Below, in pieces: positions 1 through 7,405 of a stretch of DNA of 51,804 nt. This stretch comes from a virus, in the IMG/VR virus record IMGVR_UViG_3300034110_000722, positions 1-51,804 of that record; one strand, 5' to 3'. The notes under the pieces were generated by a model. That model was not told the DNA's origin. It did not search any database and worked only from the letters and a program-made list of their open reading frames with translations. The position numbers and the translations under genes were made by a program. How positions within the stretch are numbered: position 1 is the stretch's first letter; each line of letters opens with the position of its first letter.

Positions 1-138
1 GCTGTAGCCGCGCATCCCGCTCAGGTCCGCTCAGGTCCGGCTGTAGCCGCGCATCCCGCTCAGGTCCGCTCAGGTCCGGCTGTAGCCGCGCATCCCGCTC
101 AGGTCCGCTCAGGTCCGGCTGTAGCCGCGCATCCCGCT
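1..138. repeat. 39-bp tandem repeat array (left end)
   Basis: Units start at 1, 40, 79 and 118 and are identical; the last is cut after GCATCCCGCT. Each unit begins GCTGTAGCCGCGCATCCCGC and ends with a doubled 10-mer GCTCAGGTCC. No open frame with a start site runs through it. The same unit fills the right end of the window, so the array spans the junction of a circular or terminally redundant genome. Its true copy number cannot be read from a collapsed assembly. Confidence 0.95.
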
Positions 139-270
139 ATTGCGACGCATTCTCAAAAACTGTTGCGCAAACAAGCAATTATGTTGCGTCAATCAGCAAC
201 AATCATGCGCCGTTGTAATAAAATTGCGCGACCGAGCAACAATCGTGCGCCTGACCGCTCGAAAGTTGCG

Positions 271-375
271 TCAGGGGCGGGGCAATCCGGTTCAGGGGCG
301 GGGCAATCCGGTTCAGGGGCGGGGCAACCTCGTTCAGGGGCGGGGCAACCTCGTTCAGGGGCGGGGCAATCCGGT
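271..375. repeat. 21-bp tandem repeat array, 5 copies
   Basis: Five copies of a unit starting TCAGGGGCGGGGCAA lie at 271, 292, 313, 334 and 355; copies differ only in CCGGT versus CTCGT at the end. It lies just before a promoter for the first rightward operon. Because 21 is a multiple of 3 it opens long but meaningless frames on both strands. Possible roles are protein binding or DNA bending; no function can be read directly. Confidence 0.92.
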
Positions 376-388
376 TCAATTGCAGCAA

Positions 389-417
389 TTGACACAATGC
401 GATTGCAGTGGTAAGTA
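389..417 (+). promoter_or_regulatory. Sigma70-like promoter for the first rightward operon
   Basis: A perfect -35 TTGACA (389-394) is followed by a 17-base spacer and a -10 TAAGTA (412-417). Transcription would start about 425, some 20 bases before the first ATG. The same TAAGTA preceded by GG recurs in other phage upstream regions (minus strand at 13744-13749 and 41318-41323), which supports a shared phage promoter style. Confidence 0.7.
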
Positions 418-443
418 TTGCACATATACAAGGGAGTGATTCG

Positions 444-539
444 ATGAAACGATCTGAAGCAATCATGTGGACCACGTGCCTGCTGCTCGGTGCAGTGGTG
501 TGGGCCTTGGCAATCCGAGGTGTCACATGCGTGGTCTGA
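444..539 (+). CDS. Small membrane peptide (31 aa)
   Basis: A 31-residue frame starts at ATG with AGGGAG placed 8 bases upstream. After MKRSEAI it carries one hydrophobic stretch (MWTTCLLLGAVVWALAIRG) long enough to cross a membrane, then ends TCVV. It is the first gene after the promoter and overlaps the next start by 13 bases. I recognise no family. Single-pass micro-proteins in early phage regions often act on host membrane proteins, but nothing here proves that. Confidence 0.55.
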   Translation: MKRSEAIMWTTCLLLGAVVWALAIRGVTCVV

Positions 540-745
540 CCCGTCCCGATGGCTCGCGGGTGCTGCGATATGCACCGGGCGACGGCCATCTGTCCTACAA
601 CGTGGCAGACGAGCGCGGTCGATCGCTGCGCTACGATGTGACACGGCAAGAGGCCGAACAACTCTGCCCTGCTGGGTGGGTCATCTATGGTGATGGACCT
701 TACTGGCGGGCACGTCCCAACACCGACACAACCGGAGCAAACTGA
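527..745 (+). CDS. Hypothetical phage protein (72 aa)
   Basis: The ATG at 527 is preferred because CGAGG lies just upstream and it overlaps the preceding peptide gene; a GTG 60 bases earlier would extend it into that gene. The product is soluble and charged (starts MRGLTRPDGSRVLRYAPGDG), with an Arg/Asp-rich centre and an aromatic tail WVIYGDGPYWRARP. No family recognised. Its stop shares one base with the next ATG (TGATG), so the two are probably co-translated. Confidence 0.6.
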   Translation: MRGLTRPDGSRVLRYAPGDGHLSYNVADERGRSLRYDVTRQEAEQLCPAGWVIYGDGPYWRARPNTDTTGAN

Positions 746-1257
746 TGCAAAAATTCGATGCCGCAATTGTCGTTGACACCCGCCGCGCTGGCGAAACGTG
801 GTGCGTGTATGAGCACCAAGCTGTGATGCGCGAGGGTGAGCCGCCTGAGACTATCATGGTCGGTGCCTGCCGCCTCGTCGATGTCTATCACGTGCGGGAC
901 GGCAAGACGAACAGCGAGTGGTCGCAGATATTCGCAAACGGCGGACATGTCCTCGTGCGGATCGTCGCCACCACGCTCAACCGGCAGGATGCTTTCCGTG
1001 TTGCAGCCGAGATGGTGCGCGACAGCCGCCCGCAACCCCGCTGCAACCTGCTCGGTTACAATGTTCGTGGTGCTCGTCGCCCGGTGATCTGCCTGAACAA
1101 CGGCAAGCGGTATGAGACGCAGTTGCACGCTGCTGCGGAACTCGGCATTCACGCATCGGCTATCTCGCGGCACCTGCGCGGTCATGCTTCACGTGCTCAG
1201 GGGATGCAGTTCGTCTATGCGAGCGATGCACCTGAGCAGGCGCGGGAGGTTGTATAG
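745..1257 (+). CDS. DNA-binding protein with C-terminal NUMOD/IENR1-like motif
   Basis: 170 residues. The C-terminal 60 residues (VICLNNGKRYETQLHAAAEL then GIHASAISRHLRGH...GMQFVYA) match the intron-encoded nuclease repeat (IENR1/NUMOD type): a short beta hairpin, an AAxxLGI helix-turn-helix with SxISRHLRG, and a closing aromatic strand. This module normally gives DNA contacts to homing endonucleases, but no HNH or GIY-YIG catalytic motif is present in the N-terminal half (residues 1-110), so this is a stand-alone DNA-binding protein or a nuclease derivative. Translation is coupled to the gene before it. Confidence 0.7.
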   Translation: MQKFDAAIVVDTRRAGETWCVYEHQAVMREGEPPETIMVGACRLVDVYHVRDGKTNSEWSQIFANGGHVLVRIVATTLNRQDAFRVAAEMVRDSRPQPRCNLLGYNVRGARRPVICLNNGKRYETQLHAAAELGIHASAISRHLRGHASRAQGMQFVYASDAPEQAREVV

Positions 1258-1284
1258 CCGGTGAGCGTGTGATACACCGACGCG

Positions 1285-1521
1285 GTGAGCATCAACCGCA
1301 CCCTGTCCGCAATGCAGCAGTCCGCTCAGGTCGTCCATGTGGTGCCTGAGCGGACTGCTCGTGCATTGGAGCGGCGAGGTCTGGTGCGACGGACTGTAGT
1401 GGTGCCGCAGCCCGCAGAGGGTGTCGCGGTCAATCTGACTGTGCGGGGTAAGTCGTGGCGTGCTGCTGTCAGGTCCGCAGCGCCCGCACCAGTGATCGAG
1501 CCTGAGCAGCCGACAGAGTAA
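1285..1521 (+). CDS. Hypothetical protein (78 aa)
   Basis: Starts at GTG (in-frame stop at 1270-1272 upstream). The sequence is basic in the middle (RTARALERRGLVRRTVVVPQ) and Pro/Ala-rich at the end. No family recognised. It is the last rightward gene of the first operon; its 3' end is overlapped by 53 bases by an antisense small gene, and a GC-rich hairpin follows directly. Confidence 0.5.
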   Translation: MSINRTLSAMQQSAQVVHVVPERTARALERRGLVRRTVVVPQPAEGVAVNLTVRGKSWRAAVRSAAPAPVIEPEQPTE

Positions 1522-1618
1522 CATCCCCCGGCTTGACGCGGGGGTTAGCAGGTGTTGCAGCCGCTTCGAGTTTCTTGGCTGCTGCGGCGCGCTTCTGCTT
1601 GGGTGTCTTAGTCGGCAT
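1469..1618 (-). CDS. Small basic protein (49 aa)
   Basis: The frame runs from ATG at 1618, with ACGAGG about 8 bases upstream, to TGA at 1469-1471. The product starts MPTKTPKQKRAAAAKKLEAA and continues with a Pro/Arg segment and the helix VTLSAAQARSLVRALRT. A Lys/Ala-rich N-terminus suggests nucleic-acid or ribosome contact; function unknown. It follows the upstream gene after a 3-base gap, as expected for the last gene of the leftward operon. Its 3' third is antisense to the rightward gene ending at 1521. Confidence 0.6.
   Translation of the reverse strand: MPTKTPKQKRAAAAKKLEAAATPANPRVKPGDVTLSAAQARSLVRALRT
1525..1544. terminator. GC-rich hairpin between converging operons
   Basis: CCCCCG (1525-1530) pairs with CGGGGG (1539-1544) across an 8-base loop, four bases after the stop of the rightward gene. 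The tail GTTAGC is poor in T, so termination would be weak or need Rho. The hairpin lies inside the small leftward gene. Confidence 0.4.
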
Positions 1619-1621
1619 CAC

Positions 1622-1837
1622 TCATACCTCGTGTTGCGGTGGGGCGGGAATGTTCGGCAAGCGCAACCAGTGAGTGCAAACCGCCCATCTACCCGTCCAA
1701 GGATTCAGAAGCGCGTTCTGTCGCATGTCATACTTCTTACCGATGAAGAACGGTGAATAGCCGTCACCCTGCGGCCTGAGACCTACTAACCACTCATCTC
1801 TCGGCGCACTCTCAATCGGCAACCACTGACTCATCAT
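1622..1837 (-). CDS. DUF551-like small phage protein (71 aa)
   Basis: The opening MSQWLPIESAPRDEWLVG and the late THWLRLPNIP pattern match small phage proteins of the DUF551 type (W-x-P-I-x-x-A-P-x-D followed by THW). Function is unknown in the family. The first ATG overlaps the stop of the primase-helicase gene (ATGA); a second ATG follows at once. It is a late member of the leftward replication operon. Confidence 0.65.
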   Translation of the reverse strand: MMSQWLPIESAPRDEWLVGLRPQGDGYSPFFIGKKYDMRQNALLNPWTGRWAVCTHWLRLPNIPAPPQHEV

Positions 1838-4146
1838 TCATACCCCTGATCAATACCATACCGGGCGACATCCGCCCCACTGTGCAGCGAGTATAGCAGA
1901 CCGCACACCGCTACGTCCTCTTGGAAATACGGACGGATTTGCCGACCCGCTTCACGATAGCCCATCCCTTCAAGCACTGCACGGATCGCGTGGGGCGGCA
2001 GATTGCCGCGCACCACCTGCCGATCGCGCATGTGCTTCAGTGCTGCAATCTCCGACACCCAGCCAGCAGCGAAACCTGGTGCTCTCGTCTCAATCGCTTC
2101 AGCCAGAGCGCGCTCGATGGGTGAGCGGCTGATGCTCACTGCCTCATCCCAGCTGGTGGTGATGGGTGCGCGCATCGGAATGCTGTCGCGGCTGACCGGA
2201 CGGGTGGACAGGTAATGTGCGACATGCTTCTGCCCGTCACCCCTGAGCCACTTGTAGAGCGCCTTGAAATAGTCATCGTCCATGCCGCGCGCCAGCAGAT
2301 CGTCGAAGGTCTGGATCGGACTATAGAAGATCGCATAGCGGCGACCATTGCGCGACACCGGCACAGCGTCTTTCCAATTTGAGAAAAACATCCACTTGGC
2401 GCAGTTGTCTTCCATCTCCTGATCGACACCCTTGCTCTGCACCTCAATCAGTTCTTCGGAGATGAGCGGCTTGAGCACTTCGACGAGGTGCCGCTTTTCG
2501 TCAACCTTGATCTCGTCAGCAAGGATGAATACCTTGCCGCGCATCCACCCGTTGAATTTGCCGCCGCTGTCAGCCAGTTGCTGTGCATCGGGGAAGTGGA
2601 CGTAAGGTGCGCCGACTGCATAGGTCATGGCGATCTTGATCACGTTCTTGCCGATCCCCTCAGCCGACTGAATAACAGGTGCCCACGGGATCTTGAAGCC
2701 GGGGAACTGCACCACGGCAGCCATCCAGTCGAGCAGGATGTTCAGGTCGTTCGGGTCAGGAATGATCGCTTGCAGGTGGCGCAGGAACGGTCCTACGTCA
2801 CCCGGCACCGTGTCGATGGCTGGGCGGACGTAGGTATTCACACCCTTCCGACCGAGCACGTCCACAATGATTTCGGACGGTTCACGGTCTGGCAGGAAGC
2901 GCAGGTGATCCACCTTTGGCACCCGCCACAGTGTCGAGCGTGTTGCAGCCTTCCACGGTTCGTCCGTGGTCTTGCCGTCCTGCGTGATGATGAATTTCTT
3001 GCCGCTGTAGTCGCCGCTGTTGAAGCTGGTCTGCGTGTAGAACCTGCCGTTCGGCAGCATCATCTTGCCCATCGACCCGACGAAGACGCAGCCCTTGAAC
3101 CAGATTTTGCATTCCTCGGATGTCAGGAACTCACCGCTGCAATCCAATGCAGGCGGCTCCTGTGTGGGCATAGGCGGTGCAGATGGTGCGCGTGCTGCGG
3201 GTGCGGGTGTTGCGCCGCTCACTCCGAAAGATGTCATCGCTTTGAGTGAAGGTATGCGTGACACAAGTGACTTCCACCCAAGTTGCGTGCTGTCGATCGA
3301 GCGCCACAATTTTTCGTTCTCGGCAGCGCTATCGTTCGTATAACCAGAACACCAGTTGAGCCACATCGCTTTAAGGTCGTCAGGCTCCATCAGGGTCCAA
3401 CCCGACTGCTTGAATGCAGCGGTGATGCCGAGCCAATCCTCTCTCGACAACTCATTCGGATCAACCAGTTCAAGTGCGCGCTTCAACCATTCGACACTCG
3501 GTGCAGCAAGCGACACGTCACCCAAGTTGTGCCGTTCGCCGCCGCCGTCGATGACCGTGACATGCACAAGTGCTGCTTCGAGTTGATCCACAGTGAGCGG
3601 ATGACCGTAGCCAGGTAGTGCTTCGCAGTGCGCGAGATAGGGATGACTGTATTTATGATTGAGAGTCCCCGGCACCCTGAGCACGCGGGTAGCATCAATA
3701 ACCGCTTTGTCACCGTTGAACAGGGTGCGGAGTTTACGCTGAACCGTTTTGAAGCGATCATTGTCTTGATAGCCGATCACCGGCCAATATGTGTGATACT
3801 TTCCCGGAGATGAGAACACACGAAATCCAGGTGCGGGTAGCCATTGCGCAGCTGCTTCGGACTGCTGTTGAGCGTCGATGCCGTCGTGATCCACCACATG
3901 CGCTCGGATCATCTGGACGTTGTGCATTTCTCGACCGTGCCCGTCCATCTGTGAGACGGTAACGAAGCAACCGTGCTGCGCATTGTTCCACGCGCAAAGC
4001 CACTCCCAAGCCTGCGCAAGAGTGCCACGGAACACCTGACCCGGCGCACCGCGATCCACATCGGACAGGCAGCGCCAGTCCATGACGGATTCACTGCTGC
4101 CGCTCAGCGCCGTAACGTAAGCGCTTGCAAGTTCAAAATTCTGCAT
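1834..4146 (-). CDS. Primase-helicase (RepB-like primase, PriCT-2, SF3-like ATPase)
   Basis: 770 residues. Residues 1-195 look like a RepB-type archaeo-eukaryotic primase: VVDHDG (about 84-89), a KYHTYWPV segment and RVPGTLNHK (157-165). Residues 215-300 fit a PriCT-2 linker domain (WLKRALELVDPNELSREDW). After a Pro-rich stretch (310-335) the C-terminal half carries a D5/DUF5906-like helicase: P-loop QSAEGIGKN (493-501) and Walker B VFILADEI (539-546). The P-loop ends in KN instead of the usual KT or KS. It should prime and unwind phage DNA, working with the family B polymerase. Its start is overlapped by 14 bases by an HNH endonuclease gene. Confidence 0.85.
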   Translation of the reverse strand: MQNFELASAYVTALSGSSESVMDWRCLSDVDRGAPGQVFRGTLAQAWEWLCAWNNAQHGCFVTVSQMDGHGREMHNVQMIRAHVVDHDGIDAQQQSEAAAQWLPAPGFRVFSSPGKYHTYWPVIGYQDNDRFKTVQRKLRTLFNGDKAVIDATRVLRVPGTLNHKYSHPYLAHCEALPGYGHPLTVDQLEAALVHVTVIDGGGERHNLGDVSLAAPSVEWLKRALELVDPNELSREDWLGITAAFKQSGWTLMEPDDLKAMWLNWCSGYTNDSAAENEKLWRSIDSTQLGWKSLVSRIPSLKAMTSFGVSGATPAPAARAPSAPPMPTQEPPALDCSGEFLTSEECKIWFKGCVFVGSMGKMMLPNGRFYTQTSFNSGDYSGKKFIITQDGKTTDEPWKAATRSTLWRVPKVDHLRFLPDREPSEIIVDVLGRKGVNTYVRPAIDTVPGDVGPFLRHLQAIIPDPNDLNILLDWMAAVVQFPGFKIPWAPVIQSAEGIGKNVIKIAMTYAVGAPYVHFPDAQQLADSGGKFNGWMRGKVFILADEIKVDEKRHLVEVLKPLISEELIEVQSKGVDQEMEDNCAKWMFFSNWKDAVPVSRNGRRYAIFYSPIQTFDDLLARGMDDDYFKALYKWLRGDGQKHVAHYLSTRPVSRDSIPMRAPITTSWDEAVSISRSPIERALAEAIETRAPGFAAGWVSEIAALKHMRDRQVVRGNLPPHAIRAVLEGMGYREAGRQIRPYFQEDVAVCGLLYSLHSGADVARYGIDQGYE

Positions 4147-4711
4147 TGCGCAACTCTTTCAAGCGTTGGATCACTTCGGGTCGGTGCGCATGACGTTCGG
4201 CAACAGCGCAACACATCGCGATGAAGTCGATTTCAAGGTGTTGGTTTTTGCCTGTGTTGTACATATTGCATACGACTTGCGCGTTACGGAAGGTGTAACC
4301 TTGTTTCGGATCAATCCTGTCAATCGAAGATGCTGTGCCGACGCGACCACCTGTGCGCGGCGCTGCAAACTTCAAACCTGATTTTTCGCAGACGCCTCGC
4401 CTAAGTCGTTCTAAAACCCAATCGTTGGTGATTTCAAATTCAAGACTGTATTTTTTAGCTCTTGTGCGAGCCGATAAAATCAGAGCCTTTGCGTGACCTT
4501 CAAGTGTTTGTCGATAAGCGAGCATTCGCTTTATGGTTTTTTCCGAGTTCCGCACGTAGTGTTTCTTCGCGTAATCGGAACAACACGAACGACAGTGATC
4601 GGACAAACCGGTGTGCCGCTTACTGTGCTTGTTGTAGTTGTCACGGTGAAGCCACTTGTCACAGCCGGGGCAGTGCTTGTAGTCTCCGACCATTTCTTTT
4701 CTGACGCTCAC
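4133..4711 (-). CDS. Free-standing HNH homing-type endonuclease (copy 1)
   Basis: 192 residues from a GTG whose bases overlap the upstream stop (GTGA), with GGAGGAAGG in front; a longer GTG start at 4726 is less likely. The N-terminus holds a CPGC...CRSC zinc-finger pair; a basic helix follows; the C-terminal HNH core reads SSIDRIDPKQGYTFRNAQVV then CNMYNTGKN. Two sister genes at 11389-11970 and 18843-19385 share zinc finger and core. It overlaps the primase-helicase start by 14 bases. The base composition is clearly richer in A/T than that gene, which fits a mobile endonuclease. Confidence 0.88.
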   Translation of the reverse strand: MSVRKEMVGDYKHCPGCDKWLHRDNYNKHSKRHTGLSDHCRSCCSDYAKKHYVRNSEKTIKRMLAYRQTLEGHAKALILSARTRAKKYSLEFEITNDWVLERLRRGVCEKSGLKFAAPRTGGRVGTASSIDRIDPKQGYTFRNAQVVCNMYNTGKNQHLEIDFIAMCCAVAERHAHRPEVIQRLKELRNAEF

Positions 4712-5112
4712 GCCTTCCTCCCCCACACCGCTTCAACGTCCGCAACCCGCCACCGACGCGGCTGAGTGCCGGGGATCGGCGCGATTGCGAATCGCCCGTC
4801 TTCCAACATGTTGTAGAAGGTTTTTCGGCTGACACCGACCATTTTAGCGACACGACTTGCGTCGCAGGTGCTCGGCTTGCCGTCTCTTTTAACATGTGTC
4901 TTGTTGTAGAGAGGTTTTTCTGATTTTATCGCCAGTCTCTCAGATTCGGCTGCTTGAGACATGGTTTCAAAGTGTTCAATAGTGATTGCTGTAATTCTTC
5001 TGAACCAGTGCGATTCAGATTTGTGCTGCTTCACGCGCGTAAAGGTGCTGGCTGAGATACCAACATAGAGAAGAACACCGTCTCGGTCGTAGTGTCGATA
5101 CAACTCAGCCAT
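4708..5112 (-). CDS. GIY-YIG nuclease fused to a helix-turn-helix domain
   Basis: 134 residues. The N-terminal 75 residues form a GIY-YIG domain: LYRHYDRDG, then LLYVGISAS, an Arg in FTRVKQHK, and the metal-binding Glu in ESERLAIK followed by PLYN. The C-terminal part (DASRVAKMVGVSRKTFYNML and RRWRVADVEAVW) is a MerR/excisionase-like helix-turn-helix. ATG at 5112 is preferred: it overlaps the upstream stop by 8 bases and follows GGGGGGTG. It probably cuts DNA at sites chosen by the HTH, as a mobile endonuclease. A/T-rich central part. Confidence 0.78.
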   Translation of the reverse strand: MAELYRHYDRDGVLLYVGISASTFTRVKQHKSESHWFRRITAITIEHFETMSQAAESERLAIKSEKPLYNKTHVKRDGKPSTCDASRVAKMVGVSRKTFYNMLEDGRFAIAPIPGTQPRRWRVADVEAVWGRKA

Positions 5113-5296
5113 CACTGCACCCCCCAACAAATGCTTCAACCGCAGCACGGTGCCACACAGGCGGCTCGATCCCGGTGAGCGGCTGCACGGGGCACACGCC
5201 GCGCTTGACCCACTTGCGTAGGGTTTTTCGATCTATCCCTAGTGCTGCGGCGGTCTCAGTGCTATTCAGCAGAGCCTTGGGGCTTGTGTCCGTCAT
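5105..5296 (-). CDS. MerR/excisionase-like HTH protein (63 aa)
   Basis: The core reads NSTETAAALGIDRKTLRKWV followed by a wing-like PVWHRAAVEAFV, typical of small MerR-type or phage excisionase HTH proteins. It resembles the C-terminal domain of the GIY-YIG protein encoded next (same RKT turn and closing W..A.VEA), so one may derive from the other. ATG at 5296 is chosen over a GTG at 5359 because the extra N-terminus is not HTH-like. As first gene of the leftward operon it is a candidate autoregulator. Confidence 0.65.
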   Translation of the reverse strand: MTDTSPKALLNSTETAAALGIDRKTLRKWVKRGVCPVQPLTGIEPPVWHRAAVEAFVGGCSDG

Positions 5297-5337
5297 GATT
5301 CGGACACCTAACGCAGTGTTGCGGTGCTGGCAACCCC

Positions 5338-5352
5338 TTTTCACCCCGAAAA
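5338..5352. promoter_or_regulatory. Inverted repeat between divergent operons, possible operator
   Basis: TTTTC ACCCC GAAAA is a 5-base-arm inverted repeat in the 97-base gap between the leftward HTH gene and the rightward operon. A TTGCCA at 5333-5328 on the minus strand and a TTGACG at 5360 on the plus strand are candidate -35 boxes, both with poor -10 partners. A repressor site for the neighbouring HTH protein is plausible but unproven. Confidence 0.3.
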
Positions 5353-5393
5353 TACCCACTTGACGCGAATCACTTCACCTGCCACCAGACGGC

Positions 5394-5579
5394 ATGGTTC
5401 AAGGCATCAAGAAAGACAAGCGTACTGATTCGGCGCTGCATGACATCGTGACCGGCACAGGTAACACACGTGCAGCACAAAATAAGAGATGGTGGGCTGC
5501 TCGACTGATGGGGCCGGATCGGCAGAAGTACAGCAGGATGCTGTTCGGGTTGCCGCCTTTGGATGGAGACAGTGAATGA
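5394..5579 (+). CDS. Small basic hypothetical protein (61 aa)
   Basis: The product is Lys/Arg-rich at the N-terminus (MVQGIKKDKRTDSALHDIVT) with a central NKRWWAARLMG. No family recognised. It opens the second rightward operon and its stop overlaps the next ATG by four bases (ATGA). Confidence 0.55.
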   Translation: MVQGIKKDKRTDSALHDIVTGTGNTRAAQNKRWWAARLMGPDRQKYSRMLFGLPPLDGDSE

Positions 5580-5800
5580 CGCAGCAGAGACCGTTTGAAC
5601 CGGGTGAACATCACCGAATCGTGCTTGAGCACTATGCTGTTACGCTTGAGCGGATCGCGCAGTCAATGCAGGCTCGCGCTCGCCGCGAGGATGTCGAGGT
5701 GCTGTCGGAAGCGCACGGCTTCGACCTTGAAGCGATGGATCAATACGCCGATCAGGTACGCGCTGTGCGCTGTATGATCCAAATGGAGAATCGCAAGTGA
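5576..5800 (+). CDS. Small alpha-helical hypothetical protein (74 aa)
   Basis: Predominantly helical and charged (IVLEHYAVTLERIAQSMQAR, then REDVEVLSEAHGFDLEAMDQ). No signal peptide or membrane segment. No family recognised. It overlaps both neighbours by four bases, so it is translated with the exonuclease that follows. Confidence 0.55.
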   Translation: MTQQRPFEPGEHHRIVLEHYAVTLERIAQSMQARARREDVEVLSEAHGFDLEAMDQYADQVRAVRCMIQMENRK

Positions 5801-6459
5801 TCACCACCCATATCTCTCTCGACCTCGAAACCTGGGGCACCAGTCCCGGCTGCGACATCCGAAGCATTGGTGCGTGCTTGTTCGTCCCGCACACCGGATA
5901 CGTGGCAGACCCAACCGATCTGATCGAGCAGAATTGCAACGTCCCTCACACATTCTACATCGCCACAGACAACCCGCACGGCTATTGGGGCAACGGCAGC
6001 AGCCGCGACAGGTTCTTCGAGACGGGCAACCGTGGCGACCGCCTCAAGTATCCGCTGAAGCGCGATCCGAAGACCGTGCGGTGGTGGAGCAAGCAGTCGG
6101 CTGAAGCACAGGCTGCATTTGAGAAGCCGGTGGACTTGCGCATCGCTCTGAGCCGCTTCAGCGTGTGGCTGGCAGACGTGTCGCCGGATGTGACGCAGGT
6201 GCGGCTGTGGGCGCACGGCAAGCACTTCGACATTCCGATCCTCGCCGCAGCATATGAAGCAGTCGGACTGCCTGTGCCGTGGCATTACCGCGCACCCCGC
6301 GACACCCGCACCGCTTTCGACATGGCTGGCATCGACGATCACAGTGCGTGGCTGAAGCAGCATCCGGGGCCGCTCGGTGTGCCGCATCATGCTTTGGATG
6401 ACGCGATCTGTCAGGCTCGTGCGGTGTGCGGTGCTTATCGGGTGCTGCGAGATGCCTAA
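5797..6459 (+). CDS. DEDDh-type 3'-5' exonuclease
   Basis: 220 residues from a GTG overlapping the preceding stop (GTGA). The three exonuclease motifs are in order: ISLDLETWGTSPG (Exo I, D-x-E, residues 7-19), HGKHFDIPIL (Exo II, about 147-156), and HHALDDAICQA (Exo III with H-x4-D, about 201-211). This is the pattern of the Rv2179c-like phage exonuclease family, which trims RNA or DNA 3' ends. Here it may recycle nucleotides or process phage nucleic acids; the true substrate is not shown by sequence. Confidence 0.82.
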   Translation: MITTHISLDLETWGTSPGCDIRSIGACLFVPHTGYVADPTDLIEQNCNVPHTFYIATDNPHGYWGNGSSRDRFFETGNRGDRLKYPLKRDPKTVRWWSKQSAEAQAAFEKPVDLRIALSRFSVWLADVSPDVTQVRLWAHGKHFDIPILAAAYEAVGLPVPWHYRAPRDTRTAFDMAGIDDHSAWLKQHPGPLGVPHHALDDAICQARAVCGAYRVLRDA

Positions 6460-6682
6460 CCCGTCGAAATTCGTAGCGGGCTGTCCCAAGTGCGGCGGTG
6501 AGACAACCGTGAAGGACATGCGCCCGCTTCAGTCAGGCGATGTGACACGCCGCCGTGAGTGCAACGTGTGCAAGCACCGCTACACCACGCTTGAGATCGT
6601 CTATGACGGTCATGCCCGCAACAAAGAGGTTGCCCGATGGGCAGCGCAACACAACAGAGGAATGATTGACGATGGTGAGTAG
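6452..6682 (+). CDS. NrdR-like zinc-ribbon protein (76 aa)
   Basis: AGCPKCGGETTVKDMRP followed by RRRECNVCKHRYTTLEI reproduces the zinc ribbon of NrdR (two CxxC knuckles, an RRREC turn and a closing YTTLE). The ATP-cone domain of real NrdR is absent. It may bind DNA or regulate nucleotide metabolism genes of the host. It overlaps the exonuclease stop by 8 bases. Confidence 0.7.
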   Translation: MPNPSKFVAGCPKCGGETTVKDMRPLQSGDVTRRRECNVCKHRYTTLEIVYDGHARNKEVARWAAQHNRGMIDDGE

Positions 6683-6899
6683 TATTCAATGCTATCTCGA
6701 CGGTGCAGGTGGTATTCACCGCAGCGCCGCAGACGCACACCGCGCAGACATGCAGCAGTGGCTTCAGGCGACTGGTGCCGTCAATGAAGCAAGTGCTGCG
6801 GCGCTCGCTCGTCTCGTGGTCGATGACCGCGACACGTTGTTTCAACTCGTGTCGATGCTTGAGGCTGTGGCGCGTGATGTGGTGGAGCAGACGGCATGA
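6672..6899 (+). CDS. Hypothetical protein (75 aa)
   Basis: Acidic and helical, starting MVSSIQCYLDGAGGIHRSAA with a C-terminal ARLVVDDRDTLFQLVSMLEA. The ATG overlaps the previous gene and the stop overlaps the methyltransferase ATG, so it belongs to the same translation chain. No family recognised. Confidence 0.55.
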   Translation: MVSSIQCYLDGAGGIHRSAADAHRADMQQWLQATGAVNEASAAALARLVVDDRDTLFQLVSMLEAVARDVVEQTA

Positions 6900-7405
6900 G
6901 TGATTTATTCCATCAGAGTCAGTTGCCGCCTGCGCAAAACAAGTTTCATGTCGGTAATGGGTCGGACGGTAAGCATTACTGGCTGACACCACCGGAACTT
7001 TTCGCGCGGTTGCACGCTGAGTTCAACTTCGACTTCGATCCCTGCCCTTATCCGTTGCCTGAAGGATTTGACGGCCTCACATGCGAGTGGGGTCGCAGCA
7101 ACTATGTCAACCCACCGTTTGGTTCAATCATGCACCAAGGGCCGGGTGAAAAGCGAGCGACCAAGAAGGGTCCGACCGCATGGGTTCGCAAGTCGATTGA
7201 AGAATGGCAGAAGGGTAAGCTGGTCGTGCTGGTTTATCCGGTTGACAAATGGTTGCTCATGCTCACGAAGTCGATCTTCGGTGACGCAGCGGACATTCGC
7301 AATCTGGGTGACGTGAAATGGTGCGCCACCGAAGATGGTTCGGCGGGTAAAGGCACCGGTCGCCACATTGCTTGTTTCATTCTCCGACCGAAAGGACTCG
7401 TGTGA
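6896..7405 (+). CDS. Phage DNA N6-adenine methyltransferase
   Basis: 169 residues. The sequence WLTPPELFARLHAEFNFDFD followed by a Cys/Pro stretch, YVNPPFGS (catalytic NPPF in place of DPPW) and LVYPVDKW fits the phage Dam-type family. NPPF is a known functional variant for adenine N6 methylation. It most likely modifies phage DNA against host restriction. ATGA overlap with the gene before it. Confidence 0.78.
   Translation: MSDLFHQSQLPPAQNKFHVGNGSDGKHYWLTPPELFARLHAEFNFDFDPCPYPLPEGFDGLTCEWGRSNYVNPPFGSIMHQGPGEKRATKKGPTAWVRKSIEEWQKGKLVVLVYPVDKWLLMLTKSIFGDAADIRNLGDVKWCATEDGSAGKGTGRHIACFILRPKGLV

Noticed and set aside
140-766. Long frames on both strands across the 21-bp array (99, 151 and 187 codons)
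   Set aside because: They exist only because the repeat unit is a multiple of three; they are repetitive, lack ribosome sites and conflict with genes at 444 and 527.
5360-5388. Rightward promoter TTGACG before 5394
   Set aside because: No acceptable -10 at 16-18 bases (CACCAG); kept only as a weak remark.
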